A program made the translations under genes and the position numbers. Positions 1-8,333 of a stretch of DNA of 64,000 nucleotides are shown in pieces. The notes beneath the pieces are model-generated. The model searched no databases. It was not told the DNA's origin and saw only the letters and a list, made by a program, of their open reading frames with translations. How positions within the stretch are numbered: position 1 is the first letter of the stretch; each line of letters opens with the position of its first letter. This DNA comes from Georgenia soli (GTDB lineage: Bacteria > Actinomycetota > Actinomycetes > Actinomycetales > Actinomycetaceae), in NCBI RefSeq assembly GCF_002563695.1, contig NZ_PDJI01000004.1, forward strand, positions 1,302,001 to 1,366,000, given 5' to 3'.

Positions 1-126
1 AGCGCCCGCCTGAGGAGCGACATCCCCCTGACGCTGCTCGACCTGTCCATCAACGACGAAGAGTTCGCCGTGACCGCGGCGCAGACCCTGACCGACATGG
101 TGGGAGCCCCCACCGCCGTGAGGTGA
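1..126 (+). CDS. C-terminal end of a UPF0261 (Tm-1-like ATP-binding) family protein, partial
   Basis: The first frame is open from base 1 to a TGA at 124-126, giving the last 41 residues of a protein cut by the left edge. The tail contains LLDLSINDEEFAV, like the conserved 'INDPEFAD' end of UPF0261/Tm-1-like proteins; I know this from memory of the family, not from a search. It ends 4 bases before the alcohol dehydrogenase start, so the two are probably one operon. Too little is visible to name a substrate. Confidence 0.5.
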   Translation, partial: SARLRSDIPLTLLDLSINDEEFAVTAAQTLTDMVGAPTAVR

Positions 127-130
127 AGAG

Positions 131-1234
131 ATGACCACGACGTCAGCCGCCCCCGGGCGGCGCACCGACGAGCAGATCCCCGACACGATGCGGGCCGCCG
201 TGCTGTTCGGGCCGGGCGACATCCGGGTGGTCGACAAGCCCGTCCCCCGCCCCGGCCCCGACGAGGTGCTGGTGAAGGTCGCGATGTGCGGGATGTGCGG
301 CACCGACCTGAAGATCTACGACGGCCACTTCCCCGGCACTCCCCCGTACGGCGAGTACACCCCGGGGCACGAGTGGACCGGCACCGTGTTCGCCGTCGGG
401 GAGACCGTGGACGAGGTGGCCCCCGGGGACCGGGTGTGCATCGAGGCGCACCACGGCTGCGGCCGCTGCGACAACTGCCTGGTGGGCCTGTACACCGCCT
501 GCCTGAACTACGGGAACCGCGCCAAGGGCCACCGCGCCTCCGGGATGACGACCGACGGCGGCTTCGCGCAGTACGCCCTGCACAACGTGGCCTCCGTCTA
601 CAAGATGCCCGAGAGCGTCTCCTTCAAGGACGCGGTGCTCATCACCACCGCGGGCACCGGCCTGTACGGGCTCGACGCCACGGGCGGGTACGTCGCCGGC
701 GACAACGTCGTGATCTTCGGGCCCGGCCCCGTGGGTCTCATGACGGTCCAGGCGTGCAAGCAGCTCGGGGCGAGGAACGTCATCCTCGTCGGCACCCGGC
801 CGAGCCGGCTCGAGATGGGCCGGCGGCTCGGGGCGGACCACGTGGTCAACAGCCGTGAGGCCGACGTCGTGGAGACGGTGAGGAAGCTGACCGGCGGCGG
901 CGCGGACCTCGTGATCGAGACCTCCGGGGCGACGGTCACGCCGCAGCAGTGCGTGGAGACCGTGCGCCGGGGCGGGAAGATCCTCTTCGTCGCCTTCTAC
1001 CCGGAGCCGGTCACGTTCGACCTCACCGCGGCGGTGCGCAACGACGTCACCATGTACACCACGCGCGGCGAGGGCGGGAACAACGTCAAGCGGGCCGTGG
1101 CGCTGGCGGAGATGGGCCGGCTCAGGGGCGAGGAGCTCGTCACGCACGAGTTCCCGCTCGACGACATCGCCGAGGCGCTGCGCGTGGTCCGCGAGCGCGA
1201 CGGGGACCCGCTCAAGGTGGTCATCGCGTTCTGA
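131..1234 (+). CDS. zinc-dependent medium-chain alcohol/polyol dehydrogenase
   Basis: A 367-residue MDR-superfamily dehydrogenase, probably NAD(P)-linked oxidation of a secondary alcohol or polyol in the cytoplasm. Seen: catalytic-zinc Cys in CGMCGTD, the GHEW motif, a structural-zinc lobe with four Cys (CGRCDNC then C after LYTA), and a Rossmann loop GPGPVGL. Length is typical of threonine, sorbitol or L-iditol dehydrogenases. The start at 131 follows GTGAAGAG; an internal ATG at 188 would remove a poorly conserved leader. It sits 4 bases after the UPF0261-like gene. The exact substrate cannot be read from the sequence. Confidence 0.88.
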   Translation: MTTTSAAPGRRTDEQIPDTMRAAVLFGPGDIRVVDKPVPRPGPDEVLVKVAMCGMCGTDLKIYDGHFPGTPPYGEYTPGHEWTGTVFAVGETVDEVAPGDRVCIEAHHGCGRCDNCLVGLYTACLNYGNRAKGHRASGMTTDGGFAQYALHNVASVYKMPESVSFKDAVLITTAGTGLYGLDATGGYVAGDNVVIFGPGPVGLMTVQACKQLGARNVILVGTRPSRLEMGRRLGADHVVNSREADVVETVRKLTGGGADLVIETSGATVTPQQCVETVRRGGKILFVAFYPEPVTFDLTAAVRNDVTMYTTRGEGGNNVKRAVALAEMGRLRGEELVTHEFPLDDIAEALRVVRERDGDPLKVVIAF

Positions 1235-1272
1235 CCACGTGACCAGGACCACGCCGCCTTCCCTCGCCCCGT

Positions 1273-1309
1273 CGATGCCGGGTCTCCCTATGATGCCGGG
1301 ACGGCATCG
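1273..1309 (+). promoter_or_regulatory. inverted repeat with a -10-like TATGAT just upstream of manA
   Basis: CGATGCCG at 1273-1280 is repeated inverted as CGGCATCG at 1302-1309, and a nearer copy forms GATGCCG-GGA-CGGCATC at 1292-1308. TATGAT at 1289-1294 would be a plausible -10 box, but no good -35 is visible. The arms could bind a regulator or form a short hairpin in the manA leader. Confidence 0.35.
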
Positions 1310-1317
1310 ACAGGGGG

Positions 1318-2535
1318 ATGAAGAGAGTGCAGCGCATCGTCGGCGTGGAGCGGGACTACGCCTGGGGCTCGCCCGACGCCATCCCCTCGCTGCTGGGGCG
1401 GCAGCCCACGGGCTCCCCCGTCGCCGAGCTGTGGTTCGGTGCCCACCCGGACGCCCCCGCGCGCCTTCCCGCCACGTTCGGCGAGACCGGGCCGGACCTG
1501 CGCACGCACATCGCCGCGGACCCGGTCGGCGCCCTCGGCGAGGACGTCGTCTCCCGCTTCGGCCCCGAGCTGCCGTTCCTCCTCAAGCTCATCGCGCCCG
1601 CGAGGCCGCTCTCGCTGCAGGTGCACCCCAGCCTCGAGCGCGCCCGCGAGCGCTTCGCCGCGGAGTCCGCGGCCGGGATCGCGTTGGACGACCCCACGCG
1701 CAGCTACCGCGACCCCAACCACAAGCCCGAGCTCGTCTTCGCCCTCACCACCTTCCGGGCGATGTGCGGCTTCCGGGCGCCGCGCCGGGCCGCCGAGCTC
1801 CTCGCCGGGCTCGACGCCCCCCTCGCCCAGGAGCTCCACGCCATGCTGCGCGCGGACCCGACGGCGGAGGGGGTCCGGGCCGCGTTCACCTCGCTCCTCG
1901 ACGACGCCACCCGCCCGTCCGCCGAGGCGGTCCACGAGGTGGCCCGGGCGTGCGCGCGACGCCTGGCCGACGGGTCGCCGTCGCCGCGCGCGGACACCAC
2001 CGTGGTGAAGCTGGCCGACGCCTACCCCGGCGACCCCGGCGTCGTCGTCTCGCTGCTGCTCAACCCGGTCACGCTGCAGCCCGGTGACGCCCTCTTCGTG
2101 CCGGCCGGCGGTGTGCACGTCTACCTGGCCGGGCTGGGCGTGGAGCTGATGGCCGCGTCGGACAACGTGCTGCGCGCGGGCCTGACCCCCAAGCACGTCG
2201 ACGTGCCGGAGATGCTCGAGTGCGTCGACTACGTCGCCGCGCCGCCCATCCGCATCGCGCCCGAGGTGTTCCACGGCGCCACCCGGGTGTTCTACGCCCC
2301 GGTGGACGACTTCGAGCTCGCCGTCACCACCCTCACCGACACCGACGGCGGCCCGGACCACCCGCTCCCCGGCCGCGGGCCGCGGGTGCTGGTGTGCCTC
2401 GACGGCCGCGTCGAGGTGAGCTCCCGGACCGACTCCGCCGTCCTCGAGCGGGGCGACGCGTACTTCGTCCGCGCGGACGAGGGCGCGCTGCGCGGGCGCG
2501 GCGCCGGCACGCTCGTCCAGGCGGACGTTCCGTAG
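1318..2535 (+). CDS. manA: mannose-6-phosphate isomerase, class I
   Basis: 405-residue type I phosphomannose isomerase that interconverts fructose-6-P and mannose-6-P, feeding GDP-mannose synthesis or mannose use. Seen: the signature LLKLIAPARPLSLQVHP (zinc ligands Gln and His in LQVHP), YRDPNHKPELVFALT with a further metal-binding His and Glu, and the beta-barrel segment LNPVTLQPGDALFVPAGGVH. Length is typical for the family. The ATG at 1318 directly follows AGGGGG. The stop codon TAG (2533-2535) lies inside a hairpin. The neighbours do not obviously belong to the same pathway, although the window also carries a polysaccharide locus. Confidence 0.95.
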   Translation: MKRVQRIVGVERDYAWGSPDAIPSLLGRQPTGSPVAELWFGAHPDAPARLPATFGETGPDLRTHIAADPVGALGEDVVSRFGPELPFLLKLIAPARPLSLQVHPSLERARERFAAESAAGIALDDPTRSYRDPNHKPELVFALTTFRAMCGFRAPRRAAELLAGLDAPLAQELHAMLRADPTAEGVRAAFTSLLDDATRPSAEAVHEVARACARRLADGSPSPRADTTVVKLADAYPGDPGVVVSLLLNPVTLQPGDALFVPAGGVHVYLAGLGVELMAASDNVLRAGLTPKHVDVPEMLECVDYVAAPPIRIAPEVFHGATRVFYAPVDDFELAVTTLTDTDGGPDHPLPGRGPRVLVCLDGRVEVSSRTDSAVLERGDAYFVRADEGALRGRGAGTLVQADVP

Positions 2536-2566
2536 AACGTCCGGGCGGACGTCCCGTAGGACGTCC
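2523..2566 (+). terminator. two tandem 8-bp hairpins over the manA stop codon
   Basis: GGACGTTC-CGTA-GAACGTCC (2523-2542) and GGACGTCC-CGTA-GGACGTCC (2547-2566) are perfect 8-bp stems with the same CGTA tetraloop. They belong to a 24-bp tandem repeat whose degenerate third copy follows. The bases that differ between copies change in compensating pairs. There is no T-run. The hairpins probably end or stabilise the manA transcript, and may also act on the convergent MFS gene. Confidence 0.6.
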
Positions 2567-2594
2567 GGGCCGACGTGCCGTAGAGCCCGCGGGA
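2523..2594. repeat. 24-bp tandem repeat, about three copies
   Basis: Three consecutive 24-base units begin near 2522, 2546 and 2570, sharing GACGT-nnCCGTAG. The first two are close to identical, the third is degenerate. The first unit includes the last codons of manA, so the array spans the coding/non-coding border. Confidence 0.6.
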
Positions 2595-2622
2595 CCGACG
2601 TGCCGCCGTGCGGCACCGTCAG

Positions 2623-3975
2623 CTACGCCGTCTCGCTCCCGTGGCGGGCTTCCTGCGCCGCGAGCGCCGCACGGGTCTGCTCACGCTCGGCGCGCTCGGC
2701 CTCGCGGGCGAACCGCTCCCGCGGCCCGGTCATGACCAGGTGCGGGCGGTGCAGCAGCGAGTAGCGCACCTCCACGTCCCAGGACCGCTTCGCCCACAGG
2801 GCGGCGACGACGGCCACGAGGATCGACGCGATCGCACCGATCCCCACGGACCAGCGGGGGCCGAACGCCTCCGCCACCCAGCCCACGATCGGCGCACCGA
2901 GCGGCGTGGTGCCGAGGAAGACCATCATGTACAGGCTCATGACCCGCCCCCGCATCGCGGGCTCGGTGCTCATCTGCACCGTCGTGTTGGCGGCGGTCAT
3001 CATCGTCAGCGAGAAGAACCCGACGGGGATGCACAGCAGCGCGTACAGCTCGTAGGTGGGCATCAGCGCCTGCAGCCCCATGGTGACGCCGAACGCCAGG
3101 GCCGCGGCGATGACCAGCCCGACCCGCGGGTTCCGCCGTCGGGCCGCCATGAGCGCGCCGCTGAGGGAGCCGATCGCCAGGATCGAGCCCAGGACGCCGT
3201 ACTGCCCGGCGCCCAGCCCGAACGCCTCGCGCGCCATGACGGCGGAGGTGAGCTGGAAGTTCAGGCCGAACGCCCCCACGACGCCGACGACCACCAGGAT
3301 CGTGATGATGTCAGAGCGCCGGCGCACGTACGCGATCCCCTCGCGCACCTGACCCTTGCCCCGGGTGGCGTGCGGCAGCTGGTTGAGCTCGCGGGTGCGC
3401 ATGAGCGTCAGGGAGAAGATGGTCGCGGCGAACGAGACCGCGTTGATGATGAAGATCCAGCCGGGCCCGACGGCCGCGATGAGCAGGCCCGCCACGCCAG
3501 GGCCGATGAGGCGGGCGGCGTTGAACGACGTCGAGTTCAGCCCGACGGCGTTGGGCAGGTCGGCCGCCGGGACCATCTCGGCCACGAAGGTCTGGCGCAC
3601 GGGAGAGTCGAGCGCCGCGACCACGCCCAGCAGCAGCGCGAACACGTAGACGTGCCACAGCTGCGCCGTCTCGGTGAGCACGAGCACGCCCAGGCCGGCG
3701 GCGAGCAGGCCCATGGAGCCCTGGGTGGCGATCAGCATCTTGCGGCGGTCGAGGCGGTCCGCGAGCAGGCCGGCGTACGGGCTGAGCAGGAGCATCGGGA
3801 GGAACTGCAGGCCCGTGACGATGCCGACGGCGAAGCCCGAGCCCTCGGGGAGGATCGCCAGCACGAGCCAGTCCTGCGCGACGCGCTGCATCCAGGTGCC
3901 GATGTTGGCCACCAGGGCGCCGACGAACCACAGGCGGTAGTTGAAGTACCGCAGCGAGTAGAAGGTGCGACTCAC
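2623..3975 (-). CDS. MFS transporter (MFS_3/EntS-like, probable drug or metabolite exporter)
   Basis: 450-residue inner-membrane protein with about 12 hydrophobic helices. The opening YFNYRLWFVGALVANIGTW and the loop ADRLDRRKML (MFS motif A variant) are typical of the EntS/MFS_3 exporters. The start is a GTG at 3975 whose GTGA overlaps the marR stop, so translation is coupled to the regulator gene upstream. A MarR repressor sharing one promoter with an MFS pump suggests ligand-induced efflux; the substrate is unknown. The C-terminal 50 residues are charged and cytoplasmic. Confidence 0.88.
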   Translation of the reverse strand: MSRTFYSLRYFNYRLWFVGALVANIGTWMQRVAQDWLVLAILPEGSGFAVGIVTGLQFLPMLLLSPYAGLLADRLDRRKMLIATQGSMGLLAAGLGVLVLTETAQLWHVYVFALLLGVVAALDSPVRQTFVAEMVPAADLPNAVGLNSTSFNAARLIGPGVAGLLIAAVGPGWIFIINAVSFAATIFSLTLMRTRELNQLPHATRGKGQVREGIAYVRRRSDIITILVVVGVVGAFGLNFQLTSAVMAREAFGLGAGQYGVLGSILAIGSLSGALMAARRRNPRVGLVIAAALAFGVTMGLQALMPTYELYALLCIPVGFFSLTMMTAANTTVQMSTEPAMRGRVMSLYMMVFLGTTPLGAPIVGWVAEAFGPRWSVGIGAIASILVAVVAALWAKRSWDVEVRYSLLHRPHLVMTGPRERFAREAERAEREQTRAALAAQEARHGSETA

Positions 3976-4421
3976 TCCTCCACCATCCTTCGCAGAATCG
4001 TCGCGGCCTCGGCGACCACCTGCCGTTCGTCCGGGGTGAGCCTCGCCAGGCGCTTGTCCAGCCAGGCGTTGCGCCGCCGCTTGATCTCCCGGACGAGCTC
4101 GTTGCCGGCCTCGGTCGGCGTGACGACGACGCAGCGCTTGTCGCGCGGGTCCGTCCCCCGGGTGACGAGCCCGCGCTCCTCGAGCGACGCGATGGTGCGG
4201 GTCATGGAGGGGCGCTGGACGTGGTCGTGCTCGGCCAGCGTCCCGGCCGTCATCGGGCCCAGGTGGTACAGCGCCGACAGCACGGAGTGCTGCGCCTCCG
4301 TCACCTCGAGCGTGGACTCGGTGCGGAGCCGGCGCGAGAGGCGGAGGACGGCGATGCGCACGTTGGTCGCCAGGTCGGGGCGCCGGTCGGCGCGGTGCGG
4401 GGCTGCGGTCGTCTCACTCAT
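3972..4421 (-). CDS. MarR-family transcriptional regulator
   Basis: 149-residue winged-helix protein. Seen: a helical dimerisation N-terminus, the recognition region RPSMTRTIASLEERGLV and the wing GTDPRDKRCVVVTPT, all standard for MarR. It is the first gene of a two-gene unit with the MFS pump (4-base overlap). The ATG at 4421 has no Shine-Dalgarno, and the predicted -10 box ends only 6 bases away, so the message may be leaderless. A perfect ATTAGC-AAT-GCTAAT palindrome lies over the promoter and is the likely self-operator. Confidence 0.92.
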   Translation of the reverse strand: MSETTAAPHRADRRPDLATNVRIAVLRLSRRLRTESTLEVTEAQHSVLSALYHLGPMTAGTLAEHDHVQRPSMTRTIASLEERGLVTRGTDPRDKRCVVVTPTEAGNELVREIKRRRNAWLDKRLARLTPDERQVVAEAATILRRMVEE

Positions 4422-4426
4422 ACGGT

Positions 4427-4456
4427 TAGTTAGTCTAGGTCATTAGCAATGCTAAT
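4427..4456 (-). promoter_or_regulatory. marR-MFS promoter with MarR operator
   Basis: On the minus strand, TTAGCA (4455-4450) and TAACTA (4432-4427) form -35 and -10 boxes with a 17-base spacer. The perfect palindrome ATTAGC-AAT-GCTAAT (4442-4456) covers the -35. This local patch is AT-rich in a very GC-rich setting. Binding of the adjacent MarR is inferred from position and symmetry. Confidence 0.7.
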
Positions 4457-4679
4457 TACTAGGGGTAACGGACGTGAGGCCGGGCACCTCGTGGCCGGGC
4501 ACCCTGGGGCCGCGCACTAGCGGCCATGTCCCCTACCGGCCGCACCGCACCCCTGCCGCGGCGCCTCCCGCCCGGGCCACGATGACCTCCACCCGGCAGC
4601 CGGGGCGGCAGGGCCGCCCGCAGGATCCGGGGCCACGGCCGCGCCCGTCGCGGCACCGTCCGAACCATGGGGAGCACGC

Positions 4680-5708
4680 ATGAAGAAGTCTGCATCGGCG
4701 GTCGTCCTGCTCGGCTCGCTCGCACTCGGCGCGGGCCTCTGCACGCCGGCGCTGGCGGGCGAGGGGCCCAACTACGGCGGAAAGGAGACGGTCAACACGT
4801 CGATCCTCACCACCTACGACGAGCTCGTCGCCTTCCTGCAGGACCAGGACGCCCGGCAGGACGCCATGGAGCTGGAGGTGATCGGGCAGAGCGTCAAGGG
4901 CCGCGACCTCCACCTCGTGAAGTACCTGACGGACCCGGACAACCCGACGATCCTCTACCTCACGCAGCAGCACGGCAACGAGCAGCTCACCACCGAGGCC
5001 ACCATGGAGTTCATCCGGTCCCTCGGCACGGGGAAGAACGCCGGGCTGCTGCAGGACGTCAACATCCTCATCGTCCCGATGCTCAACGCCGACGGCGCGA
5101 TGGGCGACGTGAACTTCTCCCTCGACGGCTACCTCGCCGCCGGCGACCGCCACCTCACCCGGTACAACGCCAACGAGATCGACCTCAACCGTGACCACGT
5201 GGCGAGGTCCCAGCCGGAGACCCAGGCGCTCCACACCAACGTCCTCGCCGCCTACGACATCGACTACGCGGTCGACCTGCACCACCAGGGCACCGACCGG
5301 GAGGCCGACGGCCGGCTCGTCTCCGGCGCCATCCTCTACCCGACCAGCCCCACCGTGGACCCCGCGGTGGTCGAGGACTCCAAGCGGCTCGGCGCCGTCG
5401 TCCACGACGCGGTGAACTCCTACGGCTGGGGCCACGTCGCCATGTACGACGTCGGCGGCAGCGCCGACACGATCGCCCGAAACGGCGTCGCGTCGCAGTA
5501 CGGCATCGCCACCCTGCTGTTCGAGATGCGGGGCATGTCCGACCACGAGGACCCCTCGCGCGTGCTCGGCCAGAAGAGCAACGGCTACCTGATCCGGCAG
5601 ACCGTCGTCACGCTCGAGGCCACGGCCCGCGCCATCGCGGACGGCTCGATCGACTCCGCGGACGTCTCGGTGTGGGACACCATGCCGGTCCAGCAGTCGC
5701 GGGAGTAG
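4680..5708 (+). CDS. secreted M14-family zinc carboxypeptidase
   Basis: 342 residues with a Sec signal peptide (MKKSASAVVLLGSLALG..., likely cut after ALA near residue 26), so the enzyme is exported. The M14 catalytic set is present: zinc ligands His98 and Glu101 in QQHGNE, the third ligand in DLHHQG (His201/202), substrate-binding Asn170-Arg171 in DLNRDH and general base Glu282 in FEMRG. It should remove C-terminal residues from peptides, or act on cell-wall peptides. The ATG at 4680 follows GGGAGC. The neighbouring gene, rarD, is convergent. Confidence 0.92.
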   Translation: MKKSASAVVLLGSLALGAGLCTPALAGEGPNYGGKETVNTSILTTYDELVAFLQDQDARQDAMELEVIGQSVKGRDLHLVKYLTDPDNPTILYLTQQHGNEQLTTEATMEFIRSLGTGKNAGLLQDVNILIVPMLNADGAMGDVNFSLDGYLAAGDRHLTRYNANEIDLNRDHVARSQPETQALHTNVLAAYDIDYAVDLHHQGTDREADGRLVSGAILYPTSPTVDPAVVEDSKRLGAVVHDAVNSYGWGHVAMYDVGGSADTIARNGVASQYGIATLLFEMRGMSDHEDPSRVLGQKSNGYLIRQTVVTLEATARAIADGSIDSADVSVWDTMPVQQSRE

Positions 5709-5727
5709 GGCCGACGGCGGACAACAG

Positions 5728-6717
5728 TCAGGCGAGGGCCCGGTGCGTCGGCGGACGCCCCGGGCCCTGAGCCTCCGACTCCTCGGGCGCGCCCGCCGGC
5801 TGCGGCCGCCCTGCTCGCGCCCGGGCACCTGCGCGAGCACCGTCGACCACGAGCACGAGCAGCGACACCCACACCAGCCCGAACCCGGCCCACCGCGCCA
5901 CGGGCATGTCCTCCTGGAGCACCAGCACCGCGGAGACCAGCTGCAGCGCGGGGTTGAGGTACTGCAGGTTGCCGAGGAGGGACAGCGGCAGCCGGTTCGC
6001 GGCAGCCGCGAACGTCAGCAGCGGGAACATCGTCATCGGGCCCGAGAGCACGAGGAACAGGTCCGTGACGTCCCACCCGTCGCCCGCGAAGGTGGCCGTC
6101 CCCGCCAGGGACATCGCGACGACGGTGACGGCCGCGAACGGCACCAGGAGCAGGGACTCCACCGTGAGCCCGACGGTGGGAGTCACGCCGCGCCCGACCC
6201 GGTTCTTCACCAGGCTGTACAGCCCGAACGCGAGCGCCACGGTGACCGAGATCCACGGCAGCTTCCCGTACCCGACCGTCACCACCACGACCGCCACGGC
6301 GCCGATGCCGGCGGAGACCCACTGCGCCGGCCGCAGCCGCTCGCGGTTGACGACCACCGCGAGGAGGATCGTCACCAGCGGGCAGATGAAGTAGCCCAGC
6401 GCCACGTCCACGGCGCGTCCCGTCAGCGCACCGTAGGCGTAGAAGAACCACACGACGCCGATGAGGGCGGACGCGACGGCCAGCCGGTTCCGGGAGACGC
6501 GATCGGCGAGCGCCCGGAGCAGCGCCCCCCACTGCCGGGTGACGGCCATGATCACGAGCATCACGGCGACGGCCCACACCACCCGGTGGGCGACGATCTC
6601 CAGCGGGTGCACGCCCCACAGCAGGATGAGGTAGAGCGGGAAGAAGCCCCACGTCACGTAGCTGACGAGCCCTGCCACCAGTCCGTCGCGGCGGTCCTTG
6701 GCCTCGATCGCGTCCAT
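5728..6717 (-). CDS. rarD: RarD family EamA/DMT transporter
   Basis: 329-residue inner-membrane protein with ten hydrophobic helices in two EamA halves. The opening SYVTWGFFPLYLILL and EIVAHRVVWA are diagnostic of RarD (formerly 'chloramphenicol-sensitive protein'). Transported substrates of RarD proteins are not firmly known. The ATG at 6717 follows GAGAGGAC. It lies 47 bases after the last flavoprotein gene of the catabolic operon on the same strand, so it may be a distal member of that operon, or independent. The C-terminal 30 residues are hydrophilic and low in complexity. Confidence 0.9.
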   Translation of the reverse strand: MDAIEAKDRRDGLVAGLVSYVTWGFFPLYLILLWGVHPLEIVAHRVVWAVAVMLVIMAVTRQWGALLRALADRVSRNRLAVASALIGVVWFFYAYGALTGRAVDVALGYFICPLVTILLAVVVNRERLRPAQWVSAGIGAVAVVVVTVGYGKLPWISVTVALAFGLYSLVKNRVGRGVTPTVGLTVESLLLVPFAAVTVVAMSLAGTATFAGDGWDVTDLFLVLSGPMTMFPLLTFAAAANRLPLSLLGNLQYLNPALQLVSAVLVLQEDMPVARWAGFGLVWVSLLVLVVDGARAGARARAGRPQPAGAPEESEAQGPGRPPTHRALA

Positions 6718-6764
6718 GCCGTCCTCTCTCCGCCGGGCTCACGTGGCCGGCGGCCCCTCGGGTG

Positions 6765-8303
6765 TCAGCGGGCCAGGACCGGCTCGGCGACCTTGAGGTC
6801 GACGCGGTTCTGGGCCTGGGCCACGTGCCTCCCGGCGAGCCGGCCGGAGATCATGGCCCAGCCGATGTGCAGGCCGTGGTTGAGGAGCTGCAGCCCGCCC
6901 TGCCCGGTGGAGCCGGCGGCCCACAGCCCGGGGACGACCTCTCCGTCCTCGGTTGTCACGCGGAGCTGGGTGTCCACCGCCAGTCCGCCGTCGGCGAGGG
7001 TGACGTAGGCGTTCATCGGGCCGAGGGCGTAGAAGGGCCCTTCCGTGACGCCCTCTCCGAGCCGCTCGCGGCCGAACTCGGCGTCCACGCCGGCGCGCAC
7101 CTGCTCGTTCCACCGCGCCACCGACGCCCTGAGTGCCGCCGGGGCGATGCCCGTGCTGGCGGCGAGCTCCTCGAGCGTGTCTGCCTGGTGGTAGACGTCC
7201 GGACGGAACCGCTTGTAGTCCTGCACGTAGGCGTACGCCACACCGGGGAAGGTGGAGACCGGGTTGGGCCATGCGGAGAACTTCTTGGCGACCTTCGCGT
7301 CGAAGATCATGTACCCCGTGTTGGCGTCCGTGGCCGCCACCGCGCGGGCCATCAGCTTGTCGGAGTCCTCGTTCGCCAGCCGCTGCCCGTCCGGGCCGAC
7401 CAGGATCGCCCCGGCGCCGTACATGGTGTTGTTCGGGCCGATCCAAGATGTCAGCGCGCCTCGGATGACGTACGCGAGCAGGCTCTTCGGGAGACGCTCG
7501 ACCACCACTCGCATGAGCTTCGTCAGCCCGGGGACCGAGGGGAGCATCTTGATCGGGTCCGGGCGGGTGGACGGCGCGAACCGCAGCCCCTCGTACAGGC
7601 GGTCCATCTGCATCATGACGCCGCCGGCCTCGGTGCCCAGGTAGAACCCGTCACCGGTGTTGTTCGGGTTCACCGGGGGCACCTTGGCCGCGGCCTCGCC
7701 GACGTACCTGGCCTTCAGCTCGGTGGAGGCGGAGTAGTCGCCGGTTGCGAGGATGACGCCGCGGCGGCCGAAGTAGTTCTGCCCGTTCGCGGAGGCGCCG
7801 ATGATCTCGCCGGCCGCGTTGCGCAGCAGCTTCTCCACGCGCATGGAGGTGTAGATGGCCACCCCGCGCTTCCTGCACTCGCGCAGCAGCGCCTCCCGGT
7901 AGGCCTTGGAGTTCGGGAGCACGTTGTGCATGCGCGGCTTCTCGTACGGCGGCTCCGGGGTGGGGCCGAGGAACTGCACACCGATGCTGGAGAGCCACTC
8001 CACCGTCGGCCCGGCGTTCTCGGCCAGGATCCGGCGCAGCTCCTTGTTCTCGCGCGCCTCGAACTCCCCGTTGGCAACCTTCATGTCCTCAACGAAGAGG
8101 TCGATGCTGTCGTTCACCCCCGCCCGGTACTGGTAAGAGGTGTTCGCGGCCGTGAAGGAACCGACCGACATCGCGGTCGAGCCGCCCACCTCGGCGCACT
8201 TCTCCAGGATGATGACGGAGGCCCCCGACGTCGCGGCCGAGATCGCGGCGCTCATGCCCGACCCGCCGCCGCCGATGACCAGGACGTCTGCCGTGTAGAT
8301 CAT
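6765..8303 (-). CDS. FAD_binding_2 flavoprotein 1 (fumarate-reductase/ketosteroid-dehydrogenase type)
   Basis: 512-residue flavoprotein. Residues 6-40 carry the dinucleotide fold VLVIGGGGSGMSAA followed by LEK and the phosphate-contacting GGSTAMS. The C-terminal FAD segment GLWAAGSTGQGGLQLLNHGLHIGWAM closes the domain. Such proteins insert or reduce a C=C bond next to a carbonyl or carboxylate. The ATG at 8303 follows GAGGAAC. It is the last of three tandem paralogues in an operon with SDR, NIPSNAP and MHS permease genes, so it probably dehydrogenates or reduces an imported organic acid. There is no signal peptide, so it acts in the cytoplasm. Confidence 0.82.
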   Translation of the reverse strand: MIYTADVLVIGGGGSGMSAAISAATSGASVIILEKCAEVGGSTAMSVGSFTAANTSYQYRAGVNDSIDLFVEDMKVANGEFEARENKELRRILAENAGPTVEWLSSIGVQFLGPTPEPPYEKPRMHNVLPNSKAYREALLRECRKRGVAIYTSMRVEKLLRNAAGEIIGASANGQNYFGRRGVILATGDYSASTELKARYVGEAAAKVPPVNPNNTGDGFYLGTEAGGVMMQMDRLYEGLRFAPSTRPDPIKMLPSVPGLTKLMRVVVERLPKSLLAYVIRGALTSWIGPNNTMYGAGAILVGPDGQRLANEDSDKLMARAVAATDANTGYMIFDAKVAKKFSAWPNPVSTFPGVAYAYVQDYKRFRPDVYHQADTLEELAASTGIAPAALRASVARWNEQVRAGVDAEFGRERLGEGVTEGPFYALGPMNAYVTLADGGLAVDTQLRVTTEDGEVVPGLWAAGSTGQGGLQLLNHGLHIGWAMISGRLAGRHVAQAQNRVDLKVAEPVLAR

Positions 8304-8333
8304 GATGTGTTCCTCGTTCGTTCGTGGTTCGGG

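Noticed and set aside
143..1252. Minus-strand open frame opposite the alcohol dehydrogenase
   Set aside because: The plus-strand frame has the full zinc-binding and Rossmann motifs; the opposite product is low in complexity.
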